DNA from: Geodermatophilus sabuli | GTDB lineage: Bacteria > Actinomycetota > Actinomycetes > Mycobacteriales > Geodermatophilaceae | Direction: 5' to 3' | Assembly (NCBI RefSeq): GCF_010686765.1 | Contig: NZ_JAAGWF010000019.1 | Span: 103,995-167,994 of the forward strand | DNA: 64,000 nucleotides | Part shown: piece after piece, positions 7,979 through 15,802 of the stretch | Numbering within the stretch: position 1 is the stretch's first letter | Layout of the letters: each line of letters starts with the position of its first letter | Made by a program: the position numbers and the translations under genes | Notes under the pieces: generated by a model | The model's database searches: none | What the model was told of the DNA's origin: nothing | The model's input: the letters and a program-made list of their open reading frames with translations, nothing else

Positions 7979-8230
7979 ATGAGCGCGACGCCGGTCACGG
8001 TGCGCTACTTCGCCGGGGCCCGCGCGGCCGCGGGGGTCGACACCGAGACCCGCGCGGCGGGCACGCTCGACGAGCTCGTCGGCCAGCTCGTCGACGCGCA
8101 CGGCGAGCGCCTCGCGCGGGTGCTCACCGCCTGCTCGTTCCTCGTCGACGGAACGCAGACACGCAACCGGGCGTTGGTGCTGGAACCCGGGGCGGTCGTC
8201 GACGTGCTGCCCCCGTTCGCCGGAGGTTGA
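7979..8230 (+). CDS. moaD: Molybdopterin synthase sulfur carrier subunit MoaD
   Basis: An 83-residue ubiquitin-fold (ThiS/MoaD) protein. It starts with the beta strand VTVRYFAGARAAAGV and ends in VDVLPPFAGG. The C-terminal Gly-Gly is adenylated and thiocarboxylated and then delivers sulfur to cyclic pyranopterin in the MoaE active site. It follows moaA by 5 nt. Its partner moaE is 3.3 kb away on the other strand (11539-11949). The activating MoeB-type enzyme is not in this window. Confidence 0.93.
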   Translation: MSATPVTVRYFAGARAAAGVDTETRAAGTLDELVGQLVDAHGERLARVLTACSFLVDGTQTRNRALVLEPGAVVDVLPPFAGG

Positions 8231-8290
8231 TCGTCCCCCCGTGAGCTCGTTGCCTCACAGTTGTCCGCACCCTGACCCCTCCTCCGCCCG

Positions 8291-9676
8291 ATGATCGAGT
8301 GGTTGCTCGTCCTCGTCGGGGTCCTGCTCATCGTCGCCTGCGCCGGTTTCGTCGCCTTCGAGTTCTCCCTGGTCACCGTCGACCGCGCCACGGTGGAGCG
8401 GGAGGCCGAGTCCGGTGAGCGCGGGGCCGACGGCGTCCTGGCCGCGATGCGGACGCTGTCCACCCAGCTCTCCGGCGCCCAGCTCGGCATCACCGTCACC
8501 AACCTGGCCATCGGCTTCGTCGCCGAGCCCTCGATCGCCGCCCTGCTCCAGGGGCCACTGGCCTCGCTGGGCCTGTCCGGGGCGGCCGCCCGGTCGGTCT
8601 CGATCACCCTCGCCCTGGTCCTCGCCACCGTCTTGACCATGGTGTTCGGGGAGCTGGTGCCGAAGAACCTGGCCATCTCCGCGCCGCTGGCCGTGGCCAA
8701 GCGGGTGTCGGGCTTCCAGCGCGGTTTCACCCGGGCGACGTCGCTGGTCATCCGGCTCCTCAACGGCTGGGCCAACGCGATCCTGCGCCGCGTGTTCGGC
8801 GTCGAACCGCAGGAGGAGCTGGCCTCGGCCCGGTCCCCCGAGGAGCTGACGTCCCTGGTGCGCCGCTCGGGCACGGTGGGCACGCTGCCGGCCGGCACCG
8901 CCGCGCTGCTCGAGCGCGGGCTGGCCTTCGGGGAACTGCGGGCCAGCGACGTGGCCACGCCGCGCATCCGCATGACGACCGTGCCGGTGGACGCGCCCGT
9001 GGCCGCCGTCCTCACCGCCGCCCGCGAGTCCGGTCACTCCCGGTTCCCCGTGGTGGCCGGCTCGGGCGCCGACGACGTGGTCGGGATGGTCCACGTGAAA
9101 CACGCCCTCGCCGTCGAACGGGACCAGCGGTCCACCGTCTCCGTCGAGCAGGTGATGATCGCGGCGCTGTTCGTCCCGACGTCCCGCCAGCTCGACGACC
9201 TCCTGGTCGACCTGCGGCGCGGCGGGCTGCAGATGGCGGTCGTCGTCGACGAGTACGGCGGGACCGACGGCGTCGTCACGGTCGAGGACCTCGTCGAGGA
9301 GCTGGTCGGCGCGGTCTCCGACGAGCACGACGAGCAGATCGAGCAGGAGGTCGTCGGCCGCGGCGACGGCACCTGGTCGGTCTCGGGCCTGCTGCGCCCC
9401 GACGAGGTCAGCGCGGTGACCGGGCTGACCGTCCCCTCCGACCGGCACTACGAGACGATCGGCGGCCTGGTGCTGCACCACCTCGGCCGCATCCCCGAGC
9501 CCGGCGACCGGGTGACCGCCCTGCGCCAGCTGCCACCGGAACTGGCCGGCGAGGCCGAGGGGCACCCGGGCGGCGTGTGGGTCGAGGTGGAGAGCCTCGA
9601 CGGCACCCGCGTCGACCGGGCCCGGATCGGGGCGATCCCGGCCGGCGACGGGTCCGACGACGGGGAGCCCTCGTGA
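8291..9676 (+). CDS. CNNM/CorC-type membrane protein (DUF21, CBS pair, CorC_HlyC)
   Basis: A 461-residue hemolysin-C/CNNM family protein. An N-terminal DUF21 domain with about 3-4 helices (residues ~1-170; FGELVPKNLAI) is followed by paired CBS domains (~205-335; VHVKHALAVE, VVDEYGGTDGVVTVEDLVEELVG) and a C-terminal CorC_HlyC domain (~345-435; LRPDEVSAVTG, YETIGGLVL). Relatives act in magnesium/cobalt resistance or Mg2+ extrusion, and CBS domains usually bind adenine nucleotides. There is no Shine-Dalgarno before the ATG at 8291, so translation may be leaderless. The stop overlaps the start of the paralogue at 9673. Confidence 0.9.
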   Translation: MIEWLLVLVGVLLIVACAGFVAFEFSLVTVDRATVEREAESGERGADGVLAAMRTLSTQLSGAQLGITVTNLAIGFVAEPSIAALLQGPLASLGLSGAAARSVSITLALVLATVLTMVFGELVPKNLAISAPLAVAKRVSGFQRGFTRATSLVIRLLNGWANAILRRVFGVEPQEELASARSPEELTSLVRRSGTVGTLPAGTAALLERGLAFGELRASDVATPRIRMTTVPVDAPVAAVLTAARESGHSRFPVVAGSGADDVVGMVHVKHALAVERDQRSTVSVEQVMIAALFVPTSRQLDDLLVDLRRGGLQMAVVVDEYGGTDGVVTVEDLVEELVGAVSDEHDEQIEQEVVGRGDGTWSVSGLLRPDEVSAVTGLTVPSDRHYETIGGLVLHHLGRIPEPGDRVTALRQLPPELAGEAEGHPGGVWVEVESLDGTRVDRARIGAIPAGDGSDDGEPS

Positions 9677-10698
9677 GCGACTGGGTGGGCGTCGTCGTCG
9701 CCGTCGTCCTGCTGCTGGCCAACGCCTTCTTCGTGGGCGCGGAGTTCGCGCTGATCTCCGCGCGCCGGTCCTCCATCGAGCCGCTGGCCGAGGCCGGGTC
9801 ACGCCGGGCCCGCACCACGCTGGCCGCGATGGAGCGGGTGTCGCTGATGATGGCCGGCGCCCAGCTGGGCATCACCGTGTGCTCGCTGGGCCTCGGGGCC
9901 ATCGGCGAGCCCGCCGTCGCGCACCTGCTGGAGCCGGTGTTCGACGCCGTCCAGGTGCCCGAGGGGCTCGTGCACCCCATCTCGTTCGTCATCGCGCTCA
10001 CGCTCGTCGTGGCGCTGCACGTGGTGATCGGCGAGATGGTGCCGAAGAACCTGGCGCTGGCCGGTCCCGATCGCGCCGCGCTGATGCTGGCTCCCCCGCT
10101 CTCCGCGGTGGTCACCGTGCTCAAGCCGGTGATCCTCGCCCTCAACGCCCTGGCCAACGGGGTGCTGCGGCTGCTGCGGGTGGAGCCCAAGGACGAGGTC
10201 ACCAGCTCCTTCACCCGCGACGAGGTGGCCGGACTGCTCGACCAGTCCCGCGCCGGCGGTCTGCTCGACAAGCGGGAGCACGACCTGCTGACCGGCGCGC
10301 TGATGCTCGAGGAGCGCACCCTCGGCTCGGTGCTCATCCCGCGGGCGGCGCTGACCACGGTGGCCCCCGCGGACTCCACGCTCGCGGTCGAGCGCGCGGC
10401 TGCGGCCACCGGCTTCTCCCGCTTCCCCGTGGTCTCCGGCGGGGAGTTCACCGGCTACGTGCACGTCAAGGACGTGCTCGACGTCGACGGCGACCCCGAC
10501 GTCCGGGTCGCCGACATCACCCGGCCCCTGCCGCGCGTCCCGGCCGGCGGCGACCTGCGCTCCACCCTGCAGACCATGCAGGCCGACGGCGCCCAGTTCG
10601 CGGCCGTCATCGAGGACGGCGGGGTGCTGGGCGTGGTCGCGTTGGAGGACATCCTCGAGGAGCTGGTCGGCGAGATCCGCGACTCGGTGCACCGTTGA
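9673..10698 (+). CDS. CNNM/CorC-type membrane protein, short paralogue
   Basis: A 341-residue paralogue of the preceding gene, translationally coupled by a GTGA overlap. DUF21 helices fill residues ~1-150 (NAFFVGAEFALISARR, GEMVPKNLAL), and two CBS domains follow (~205-335), ending GVVALEDILEELVGEI. The C-terminal CorC_HlyC domain of its neighbour is absent; the protein stops a few residues after the second CBS domain. Such long/short pairs are common in actinobacteria and may work as a heteromeric ion-efflux or sensing unit. That pairing is inferred from synteny. Confidence 0.9.
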   Translation: MSDWVGVVVAVVLLLANAFFVGAEFALISARRSSIEPLAEAGSRRARTTLAAMERVSLMMAGAQLGITVCSLGLGAIGEPAVAHLLEPVFDAVQVPEGLVHPISFVIALTLVVALHVVIGEMVPKNLALAGPDRAALMLAPPLSAVVTVLKPVILALNALANGVLRLLRVEPKDEVTSSFTRDEVAGLLDQSRAGGLLDKREHDLLTGALMLEERTLGSVLIPRAALTTVAPADSTLAVERAAAATGFSRFPVVSGGEFTGYVHVKDVLDVDGDPDVRVADITRPLPRVPAGGDLRSTLQTMQADGAQFAAVIEDGGVLGVVALEDILEELVGEIRDSVHR

Positions 10699-10771
10699 GG
10701 CGCCCCGGTCGGGCAGGGACCAGCCGATCGAGGAGTCGATCTGGAGGGCGCCGATCCGGGAGGATGGTCCC

Positions 10772-10981
10772 GTGAGCATCTGGGGCAAGGCGAAGGCGAA
10801 GGCCGAGGAACTGCTCGGCCGGGCCGAGGAGGTCTACGGCGAGGCGCACGGCGACGCCGCCGCCCAGCTCGACGGCGAGGCGCGGCGCCTCGAGGCCGAG
10901 GCCGAGGAGGAGGCCGCCGATCGCCGGGCGGACGGCGAGCGCCCGGCACCCGGCGGCGAGCACCCGCCCACCGGCTCCTGA
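10772..10981 (+). CDS. CsbD-like small stress protein
   Basis: A 69-residue, highly charged helical protein (MSIWGKAKAKAEELLGRAEE, then EGEARRLEAEAEEEAA-type repeats). The KAKAEELLGRAEEVYGEA pattern resembles CsbD/microaggregate-binding-like proteins, which are often general-stress induced and of unknown mechanism. The Pro/Gly-rich tail is disordered. The GTG start has GGGAGGA about 8 nt upstream. It could instead be a generic Ala/Glu coiled peptide, so the family call is tentative. Confidence 0.65.
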   Translation: MSIWGKAKAKAEELLGRAEEVYGEAHGDAAAQLDGEARRLEAEAEEEAADRRADGERPAPGGEHPPTGS

Positions 10982-11052
10982 GCACGGAGGGGGACTGCAT
11001 CATCAGCGGACTCGGCACGACGCACGGCACGGTCCAGGCAGGGATCGCCGAC

Positions 11053-11535
11053 ATGGCCCCCTGGCGCGACTTCACGGCCGCGACCGGCGGCGCCCTGGAG
11101 TTCCTGCACGGCCGGCTCGGCTGGGACGTGTGGTCGGTGACCCGGGTGCAGGACGACCGGCAGATCGTCCTCCAGGCCCATCCCGCCGACCTCGTTCGCC
11201 CGGGCACCTGGCTGCCGTGGGCGGACAGCTTCTGCCGGCAGATGATCGCCGGTGAGGGGCCGCGGGCGGCGACGGTGACGGCCGCCGTCCCGGCGTACGC
11301 GGCGAGGGCGACCGGCCCGGGCGCCGGCGTGGCGGCCTACATCGGGGTCCCGCTGGTCACCGCCCGCGGCGAGCTGTTCGGCACGCTCTGCGGGGTGGCC
11401 TACCGGGCCCGGCCCCGCAGCGCCGCCCGCGACCTGCCCCTGGTCGAGCTGGTGGCACGGATGCTCAGCACCCTCATGGCCGCCGGCCTGGAACCGCCCG
11501 ATCCGCCCGCGCTCGTGCCCGCGGCCGGCGGCTGA
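11053..11535 (+). CDS. Stand-alone GAF domain protein
   Basis: A 160-residue single GAF domain: WDVWSVTRVQDDRQIVLQ strand pair, an SFCRQMIAGEGPRAATV helix segment, AAYIGVPLVTARGELFGTLCGV core and a closing helix LPLVELVARMLSTLM. GAF domains bind small ligands or act as regulatory dimers, but no output domain is fused here. The ATG at 11053 lacks a nearby ribosome-binding site. A strong GGAGGGGG at 10986-10993 is instead followed 5 nt later by in-frame ATC-ATC, so translation might begin there at a non-canonical codon, adding about 18 residues. It ends 3 nt before the convergent moaE. Confidence 0.8.
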   Translation: MAPWRDFTAATGGALEFLHGRLGWDVWSVTRVQDDRQIVLQAHPADLVRPGTWLPWADSFCRQMIAGEGPRAATVTAAVPAYAARATGPGAGVAAYIGVPLVTARGELFGTLCGVAYRARPRSAARDLPLVELVARMLSTLMAAGLEPPDPPALVPAAGG

Positions 11536-11538
11536 CGT

Positions 11539-11949
11539 TCAGGGGCAGGCCACCCACTCCTCCTCGCCGTCGGTGAACAGCTGACGCTTCCAGATCGGCA
11601 GCCGATGCTTCACCTCGTCGACGAGTTCGGCGCAGGCGGCGAAGGCCTGGCCGCGGTGCGAGGAGCTGACCGCGCAGGCCAGCGCCACGTCGCCGATGCC
11701 GAGCATGCCCACCCGGTGGGAGACGGCGACGGCGTGCACGTCGGGGCGGGCGGCGAACTCCGCGGCCAGCTCCACCAGCACGTCCTGGGCGCTCGGGTGG
11801 CCGACGTACTCGAGCTCGGTCACCGACCGGCCGCCGTCGTGGTCTCGGACCACCCCGGCGAAGGAGACCACGGCGCCGGCGGCCTTGTCGGCCACGGCCT
11901 CCTCGTGCTCGGCGACCGACAGCGGCGCATCGACTACCCGGGCGATCAC
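11539..11949 (-). CDS. moaE: Molybdopterin synthase catalytic subunit MoaE
   Basis: A 136-residue protein that transfers two sulfurs from MoaD thiocarboxylate to precursor Z. Signature pieces are GAVVSFAGVVRDHDGG (~residues 27-42), ELEYVGHPSAQ, the VSHRVGMLGIGDVAL block, and the catalytic Lys region LPIWKRQLF. The GTG at 11949 overlaps the stop of the upstream MobA-like gene by 4 nt (GTGA). It is the last gene of the mod operon on the minus strand. moaD lies upstream on the opposite strand. Confidence 0.93.
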   Translation of the reverse strand: MIARVVDAPLSVAEHEEAVADKAAGAVVSFAGVVRDHDGGRSVTELEYVGHPSAQDVLVELAAEFAARPDVHAVAVSHRVGMLGIGDVALACAVSSSHRGQAFAACAELVDEVKHRLPIWKRQLFTDGEEEWVACP

Positions 11950-12527
11950 GGCGCCGAAGGTACCCCGCCCGGTGGCACGTCGAGGTCGGCCGGATCGGCC
12001 AGCCCGGTGCAGTCGACCTCCGTGACCGCGCGCCCGGCCAGGTACCGGCGGGCCCCCTCGTCGCCGGTGGCGGTGGCCACCACCCCGGCCCAGTGCTCGC
12101 GACCCAGCAGCACCGGATGGCCGCGCACGCCGTCGTAGGTCGCCACCGCCAGCGCGTCCGGCGCCGCGTGCTCGGCCATCCGTGCCAGCGCCGCCGGCGT
12201 CATCCCGGGCATGTCGACCAGCTGCACGAGTGCGGCGTCGACGACCCCCGGCCAGCCACGCAGCCCGTCCAGCCCGGTCCGCAGGGAGGAGGCCATGCCG
12301 GTCTCCCAGTCGCGGTTGGCGAGCACGGTCGCGCCGTCGAGGTCCGCCGTCCGCCAGACGTCGACCGCCCGCGCGCCGAGGACGACGAGCACCGGGTCGC
12401 ACACCGCCGCCGCCGTCCGGACCGCCCGCTCGACCAGGAGGCTGCCCTCGTACTCGACCAGCGCCTTGGGCATCCCGTAGCGGCGGCCGCCCCCCGCGGC
12501 GAGGACCAGCCCGGCGACCGACGTCAT
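11946..12527 (-). CDS. MobA-like NTP transferase
   Basis: A 193-residue nucleotidyltransferase of the MobA/MocA-like group. The N-terminal nucleotide-binding loop is LVLAAGGGRRYGMPKAL (residues 6-22), the signature LAxGxGxRxGxxK. Later motifs are NRDWETGMASSLRTGL, VQLVDMPGMTP (metal-binding Asp) and GHPVLLGREHW. Family members attach CMP or GMP to molybdopterin (MocA or MobA); the GMASSL and GHPVL motifs favour MocA-like cytidylyltransferases. The ATG at 12527 follows a GGGAGG site. It lies 53 nt after modC and overlaps moaE. Confidence 0.88.
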   Translation of the reverse strand: MTSVAGLVLAAGGGRRYGMPKALVEYEGSLLVERAVRTAAAVCDPVLVVLGARAVDVWRTADLDGATVLANRDWETGMASSLRTGLDGLRGWPGVVDAALVQLVDMPGMTPAALARMAEHAAPDALAVATYDGVRGHPVLLGREHWAGVVATATGDEGARRYLAGRAVTEVDCTGLADPADLDVPPGGVPSAP

Positions 12528-12580
12528 GCCCCCACCCTCCCAAAGCGGCCTTCGTGGCCACGCAGGCCGGTCGGAGCCGC

Positions 12581-13636
12581 TCAGCGGGCGTAGACGGCGA
12601 CCTCGGAGGCCTTCACCGTCGCCCACACCGCCGCTCCGGGAGCCAGGCCGAGCTCGGCGAACGCGGTCGCGGTGACGTCGGCCAGCACCGGCACCTCGCC
12701 GTCGAGCTCGCAGCGCACCGTCGACCCGTGCGGCGTGGCCGACACCAGCCGGGCCGGCCAGACGTTGCGCGGGCTCCCGTCGGGACGGCTGAGCCAGAGC
12801 GCCACGGATTCCGGTCGGACGGCGACGAACACCGGCCCCGTGCTCTCCTCGGCCACCGCGACCGTGCCCCCGCCGTCCAGCCGGACGGTGCTGCCCGCGG
12901 CGGTGCCCGGCAGGAGGGCCAGGCCGACCAGCCGCGCGACGTAGTCCGTCCGCGGGTGCCGGCTGACGTCGGCGGGCGTCCCCGCCTGGACCACCCGGCC
13001 GTCCTCGACCACCACGACGCGGTCGGCCAGCGCCATCGCGTCCACCGGGTCGTGGGTGACGAGCACGGTGCTGCCGGCGTAGCCCGCCAGGTGGTGGCGC
13101 AGCTCGGCCCGGACGGTCAGCCGGGTGCGGGCGTCGAGCGCGGACAGCGGCTCGTCGAGCAGCAGCAGCGCGGGGTCGCCGACCAGCGCGCGGGCCAGCG
13201 CCGCCCGCTGCGCCTGGCCGCCGGAGAGCCGGCCGGGCCGCCGGTCGCCCAGCTCGGCGATGCCCACCCGTTCCAGCCACTCCCCGGCCGCGGCCCGCGC
13301 GTCGGCCCGGCGCACACCGCGGGTGCGCAGCCCGAAGGCGACGTTCTCGGTGACCGACAGGTGCGGGAACAGCAGGTGGTCCTGGAACACCATGCCGAGG
13401 TGCCGGGCGTGCGCGGGGACGCGCACCTCGGCCGCGACGTCGTCCCACACCTCGGCGCCGTCCACCACCACCCGGCCACCGTCGGGCGGCAGCAGGCCGG
13501 CCAGCACCCGGAGGAGCGTCGACTTGCCCGCGCCGTTGGGCCCGAGGACGGCGAGCACCTCGCCGTCGGCCACCTCGAGGTCGACGGCGAGGTCCAGGGC
13601 GCCCCGCCGGACGGCCACCTGCGCGGAGAGGCTCAC
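12581..13636 (-). CDS. modC: Molybdate ABC transporter ATP-binding protein ModC
   Basis: A 351-residue ATPase that powers molybdate uptake. Walker A is GPNGAGKSTLL (~residues 32-42), the signature is LSGGQAQR, Walker B is LLLLDEPLSALD, and the switch His is in LVTHDP. Residues ~240-351 carry a TOBE/Mop domain (FVAVRPESVAL; AVWATVKASEVAVY), the oxyanion-sensing part in ModC proteins. The GTG at 13636 overlaps the modB stop by 4 nt. The Mop tail resembles the end of the HTH regulator at 15266, suggesting both sense molybdate. Confidence 0.94.
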   Translation of the reverse strand: MSLSAQVAVRRGALDLAVDLEVADGEVLAVLGPNGAGKSTLLRVLAGLLPPDGGRVVVDGAEVWDDVAAEVRVPAHARHLGMVFQDHLLFPHLSVTENVAFGLRTRGVRRADARAAAGEWLERVGIAELGDRRPGRLSGGQAQRAALARALVGDPALLLLDEPLSALDARTRLTVRAELRHHLAGYAGSTVLVTHDPVDAMALADRVVVVEDGRVVQAGTPADVSRHPRTDYVARLVGLALLPGTAAGSTVRLDGGGTVAVAEESTGPVFVAVRPESVALWLSRPDGSPRNVWPARLVSATPHGSTVRCELDGEVPVLADVTATAFAELGLAPGAAVWATVKASEVAVYAR

Positions 13637-14430
13637 ACCCGGCCCAGCCACCGGTCCCGGAGCAGGAGCAGCGTGGCCAGCGAGACGGCCAGCAGCACCA
13701 GCGACAGCACGATCGCGGCGTCCGGGTCCCGCTGCAGCGCCAGGTACACGGCCAGCGGCATGGTCTGCGTCGTGCCCGGGAAGTTGCCGGCGAAGGTGAT
13801 GGTGGCGCCGAACTCGCCCAGGGCGCGGGCCCAGCACAGCACCGCCCCGGCGGCGATGCCGGGGGCGACGAGGGGGAGGGTGACCCGGCGGAACGTCGTC
13901 CAGCGGTCGGCGCCCAGGGTGGCCGCGGCGTCCTCGAAGCGGGCGTCGGCGGCGCGCAGCGCCCCCTCGACGCTGATGACCAGGAACGGCATCGCCACGA
14001 ACGTCTCGGCGATGACGACGGCGGTGGTGGTGAACGGGATGGTCAGCCCGAACGCCGCGTCCAGCCACTGCCCGACCAGCCCCTGCCGGCCCAGGACGAG
14101 GAACAGCGCCACGCCGCCCACGACGGGGGGCAGCACCAGGGGCACGGTCACGAGGGCCCGCAGCACCGACCGCCCGCGCAGCCGGGACCGGGCCAGCACC
14201 CAGGCCAGCGGGACGCCGAGCACCAGGGACACCGCCGTGGCCAGGGTCGCCGACACCACCGACAGCCGCAGCGCCTCGCCCACCCCGGGCTCGGCCAGCC
14301 GCGGCCCCAGCTGCGCCCACGGCGTGGAGACGAGCAGGCCGACGACGGGCAGGACGAGGAAGACCACCCCGAGCGCGGCCGGGACCATCAGCGGCACCGG
14401 GACGCCGGCGCCCTCCCGGCGGGCACTCAC
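13633..14430 (-). CDS. modB: Molybdate ABC transporter permease ModB
   Basis: A 265-residue inner-membrane permease with about six helices (VPLMVPAALGVVFLVLPVVG first). The ATPase-contact EAA-like loop is RFEDAAATLGADRWTTFRRVTLPL, with Gly in the canonical place. It forms a homodimer channel that takes molybdate from ModA and couples to ModC. The GTG at 14430 overlaps the modA stop by 4 nt. Confidence 0.94.
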   Translation of the reverse strand: MSARREGAGVPVPLMVPAALGVVFLVLPVVGLLVSTPWAQLGPRLAEPGVGEALRLSVVSATLATAVSLVLGVPLAWVLARSRLRGRSVLRALVTVPLVLPPVVGGVALFLVLGRQGLVGQWLDAAFGLTIPFTTTAVVIAETFVAMPFLVISVEGALRAADARFEDAAATLGADRWTTFRRVTLPLVAPGIAAGAVLCWARALGEFGATITFAGNFPGTTQTMPLAVYLALQRDPDAAIVLSLVLLAVSLATLLLLRDRWLGRV

Positions 14431-15269
14431 GGTTCGAGGAACCCGGCGTCCGCCAGCGCCGTCCGGCCCTCGTCGGAGAGCACCAGGTCGGCGAAGGCCC
14501 GGGCGGCGGCCGGGTTGGCGGCGTCCTCGACGACCGCGACCGGATAGCGGTTGACGGCGCGCGCGGCCTCGGTGAAGGCGTAGGCCAGGACCGTGTCGGT
14601 CGCCGCGTGCACGTCGGAGAGGTAGACCAGCCCGGCGTCGACCTCACCCAGCTGCACCTTGGTGAGCACCGCCCGCACGTCGTCCTCGTAGGTGTCGGGC
14701 ACGTCGGTGAGGCCCGCGGACTCCAGCACCTCCGCCGCGGCCGCCCCGCACGGCACCTCCGGCGCGCAGACGGCGAGGGTGAGGTCCTCCCGGATCAGCT
14801 CGGCCAGCCCGGGGATGCCCCCCGATTCCTCGGGCGGGGCGACCCCGGCCGGGTCCTCGGGCGGGACGGCGAGCATCAGGGGGTTCTCGGCGAACACCTC
14901 GGGGTCGGTCACCAGCCCGGCGTCCTCGGCCCGGGCCATCTGCGCCTCGTCCGCGGAGGCGAAGACGTCGGCCGGGGCCCCCTGCAGCAGCTGGGTGGCC
15001 AGCGCGGAGCTGCCCGCGAAGCTGAACCGGACGGTGAGCTGCGGGTTCTCCTCCTCCAGCCGCTGCCCGAGGTCGGTGAAGACGTCGGTGAGCGAGGCGG
15101 CCGCGAAGACGGTGAGCGTCCCGGTGAGCCCCGGGTCCCCCGCCTCCGCCGGCGCGCCCTCCGCGGCCCCGGGCGCGGCGTCGGCTCCGTCGGTGCCGGA
15201 GGCGGCGGTGCACCCGGCGAGGCAGAACAGCAGGACGGCGAGGACGGGGCCGGCCAGGCGCCGGGTCAC
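14427..15269 (-). CDS. modA: Molybdate-binding lipoprotein ModA
   Basis: A 280-residue periplasmic-type binding protein. The signal peptide ends in the lipobox LAGC (Cys20), so it is membrane-anchored by lipid in this Gram-positive cell. A short Ala/Gly/Pro linker (~21-48) leads into the solute-binding fold: LTVFAAASLTDVFTDLG, VRFSFAGSSALATQLLQG, ADVFASADEAQM and DAGLVYLSDV. The AAAS and GSS segments supply oxyanion-binding Ser residues. The GTG start at 15269 overlaps the stop of the regulator gene upstream. Confidence 0.94.
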   Translation of the reverse strand: MTRRLAGPVLAVLLFCLAGCTAASGTDGADAAPGAAEGAPAEAGDPGLTGTLTVFAAASLTDVFTDLGQRLEEENPQLTVRFSFAGSSALATQLLQGAPADVFASADEAQMARAEDAGLVTDPEVFAENPLMLAVPPEDPAGVAPPEESGGIPGLAELIREDLTLAVCAPEVPCGAAAAEVLESAGLTDVPDTYEDDVRAVLTKVQLGEVDAGLVYLSDVHAATDTVLAYAFTEAARAVNRYPVAVVEDAANPAAARAFADLVLSDEGRTALADAGFLEP

Positions 15270-15673
15270 GGCACGTCCACGCTGACCTGGGTGGCCTTGA
15301 CGGTCGCCACCGCCCGGACGCCGACGTCCAGCCCCAGCTCGTCGGCGGCCTCGCGCGACATCAGCGACACCACCCGGAACGGCCCGGCCTGGATCTCCAC
15401 CTGGGCCATCACGGTGTCCCGCACGACCCGGGTGACCAGGCCGGTGAGCCGGTTGCGGGCGGAGGAGCCGCGGGTCGTCCCCGGCTCGGGCGGCTCGTGC
15501 AGCTGCGTGGCCACCCGGGCGAGGTCGGCGCCGGCCACGTGCGCGGGCCCGCCGCCGTCCCGGCGCGCCGGCAGCCGGCCGGAGTCGATCCAGCGGCGCA
15601 CGGTGTCGTCGCTCACGCCGAGCAGCGCAGCGGCCTCGGCGATGCGGTAGGAAGCGGACACGGGCGGCACCAT
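15266..15673 (-). CDS. HTH-Mop (TOBE) molybdate-responsive regulator
   Basis: A 135-residue protein with two parts. Residues ~7-45 form an excisionase/MerR-like helix-turn-helix (YRIAEAAALLGVSDDTVRRW). Residues ~68-135 form a Mop/TOBE domain (NRLTGLVTRVVRDTVMAQVE; VATVKATQVSV) that binds molybdate or tungstate. It thus does the job of ModE with a different fold order and likely controls this operon. The ATG at 15673 is used; GTGs at 15670 and 15661 are possible. No Shine-Dalgarno precedes them, so the mRNA may be leaderless. It is the first gene of regulator-modA-modB-modC-mobA-like-moaE. Confidence 0.88.
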   Translation of the reverse strand: MVPPVSASYRIAEAAALLGVSDDTVRRWIDSGRLPARRDGGGPAHVAGADLARVATQLHEPPEPGTTRGSSARNRLTGLVTRVVRDTVMAQVEIQAGPFRVVSLMSREAADELGLDVGVRAVATVKATQVSVDVP

Positions 15674-15802
15674 AGGTCCGCAGACGCGGAAGCGGCAAGC
15701 GACCGGTCTCCGCGAGTGCGGGAGCTTCCGGACTTGCGGCGCCGAGAGTCCCGATCGTGGTGCGGCGGTTTGGGGGCCTCCCGGCCCGGGGAGTGGGTGC
15801 CG

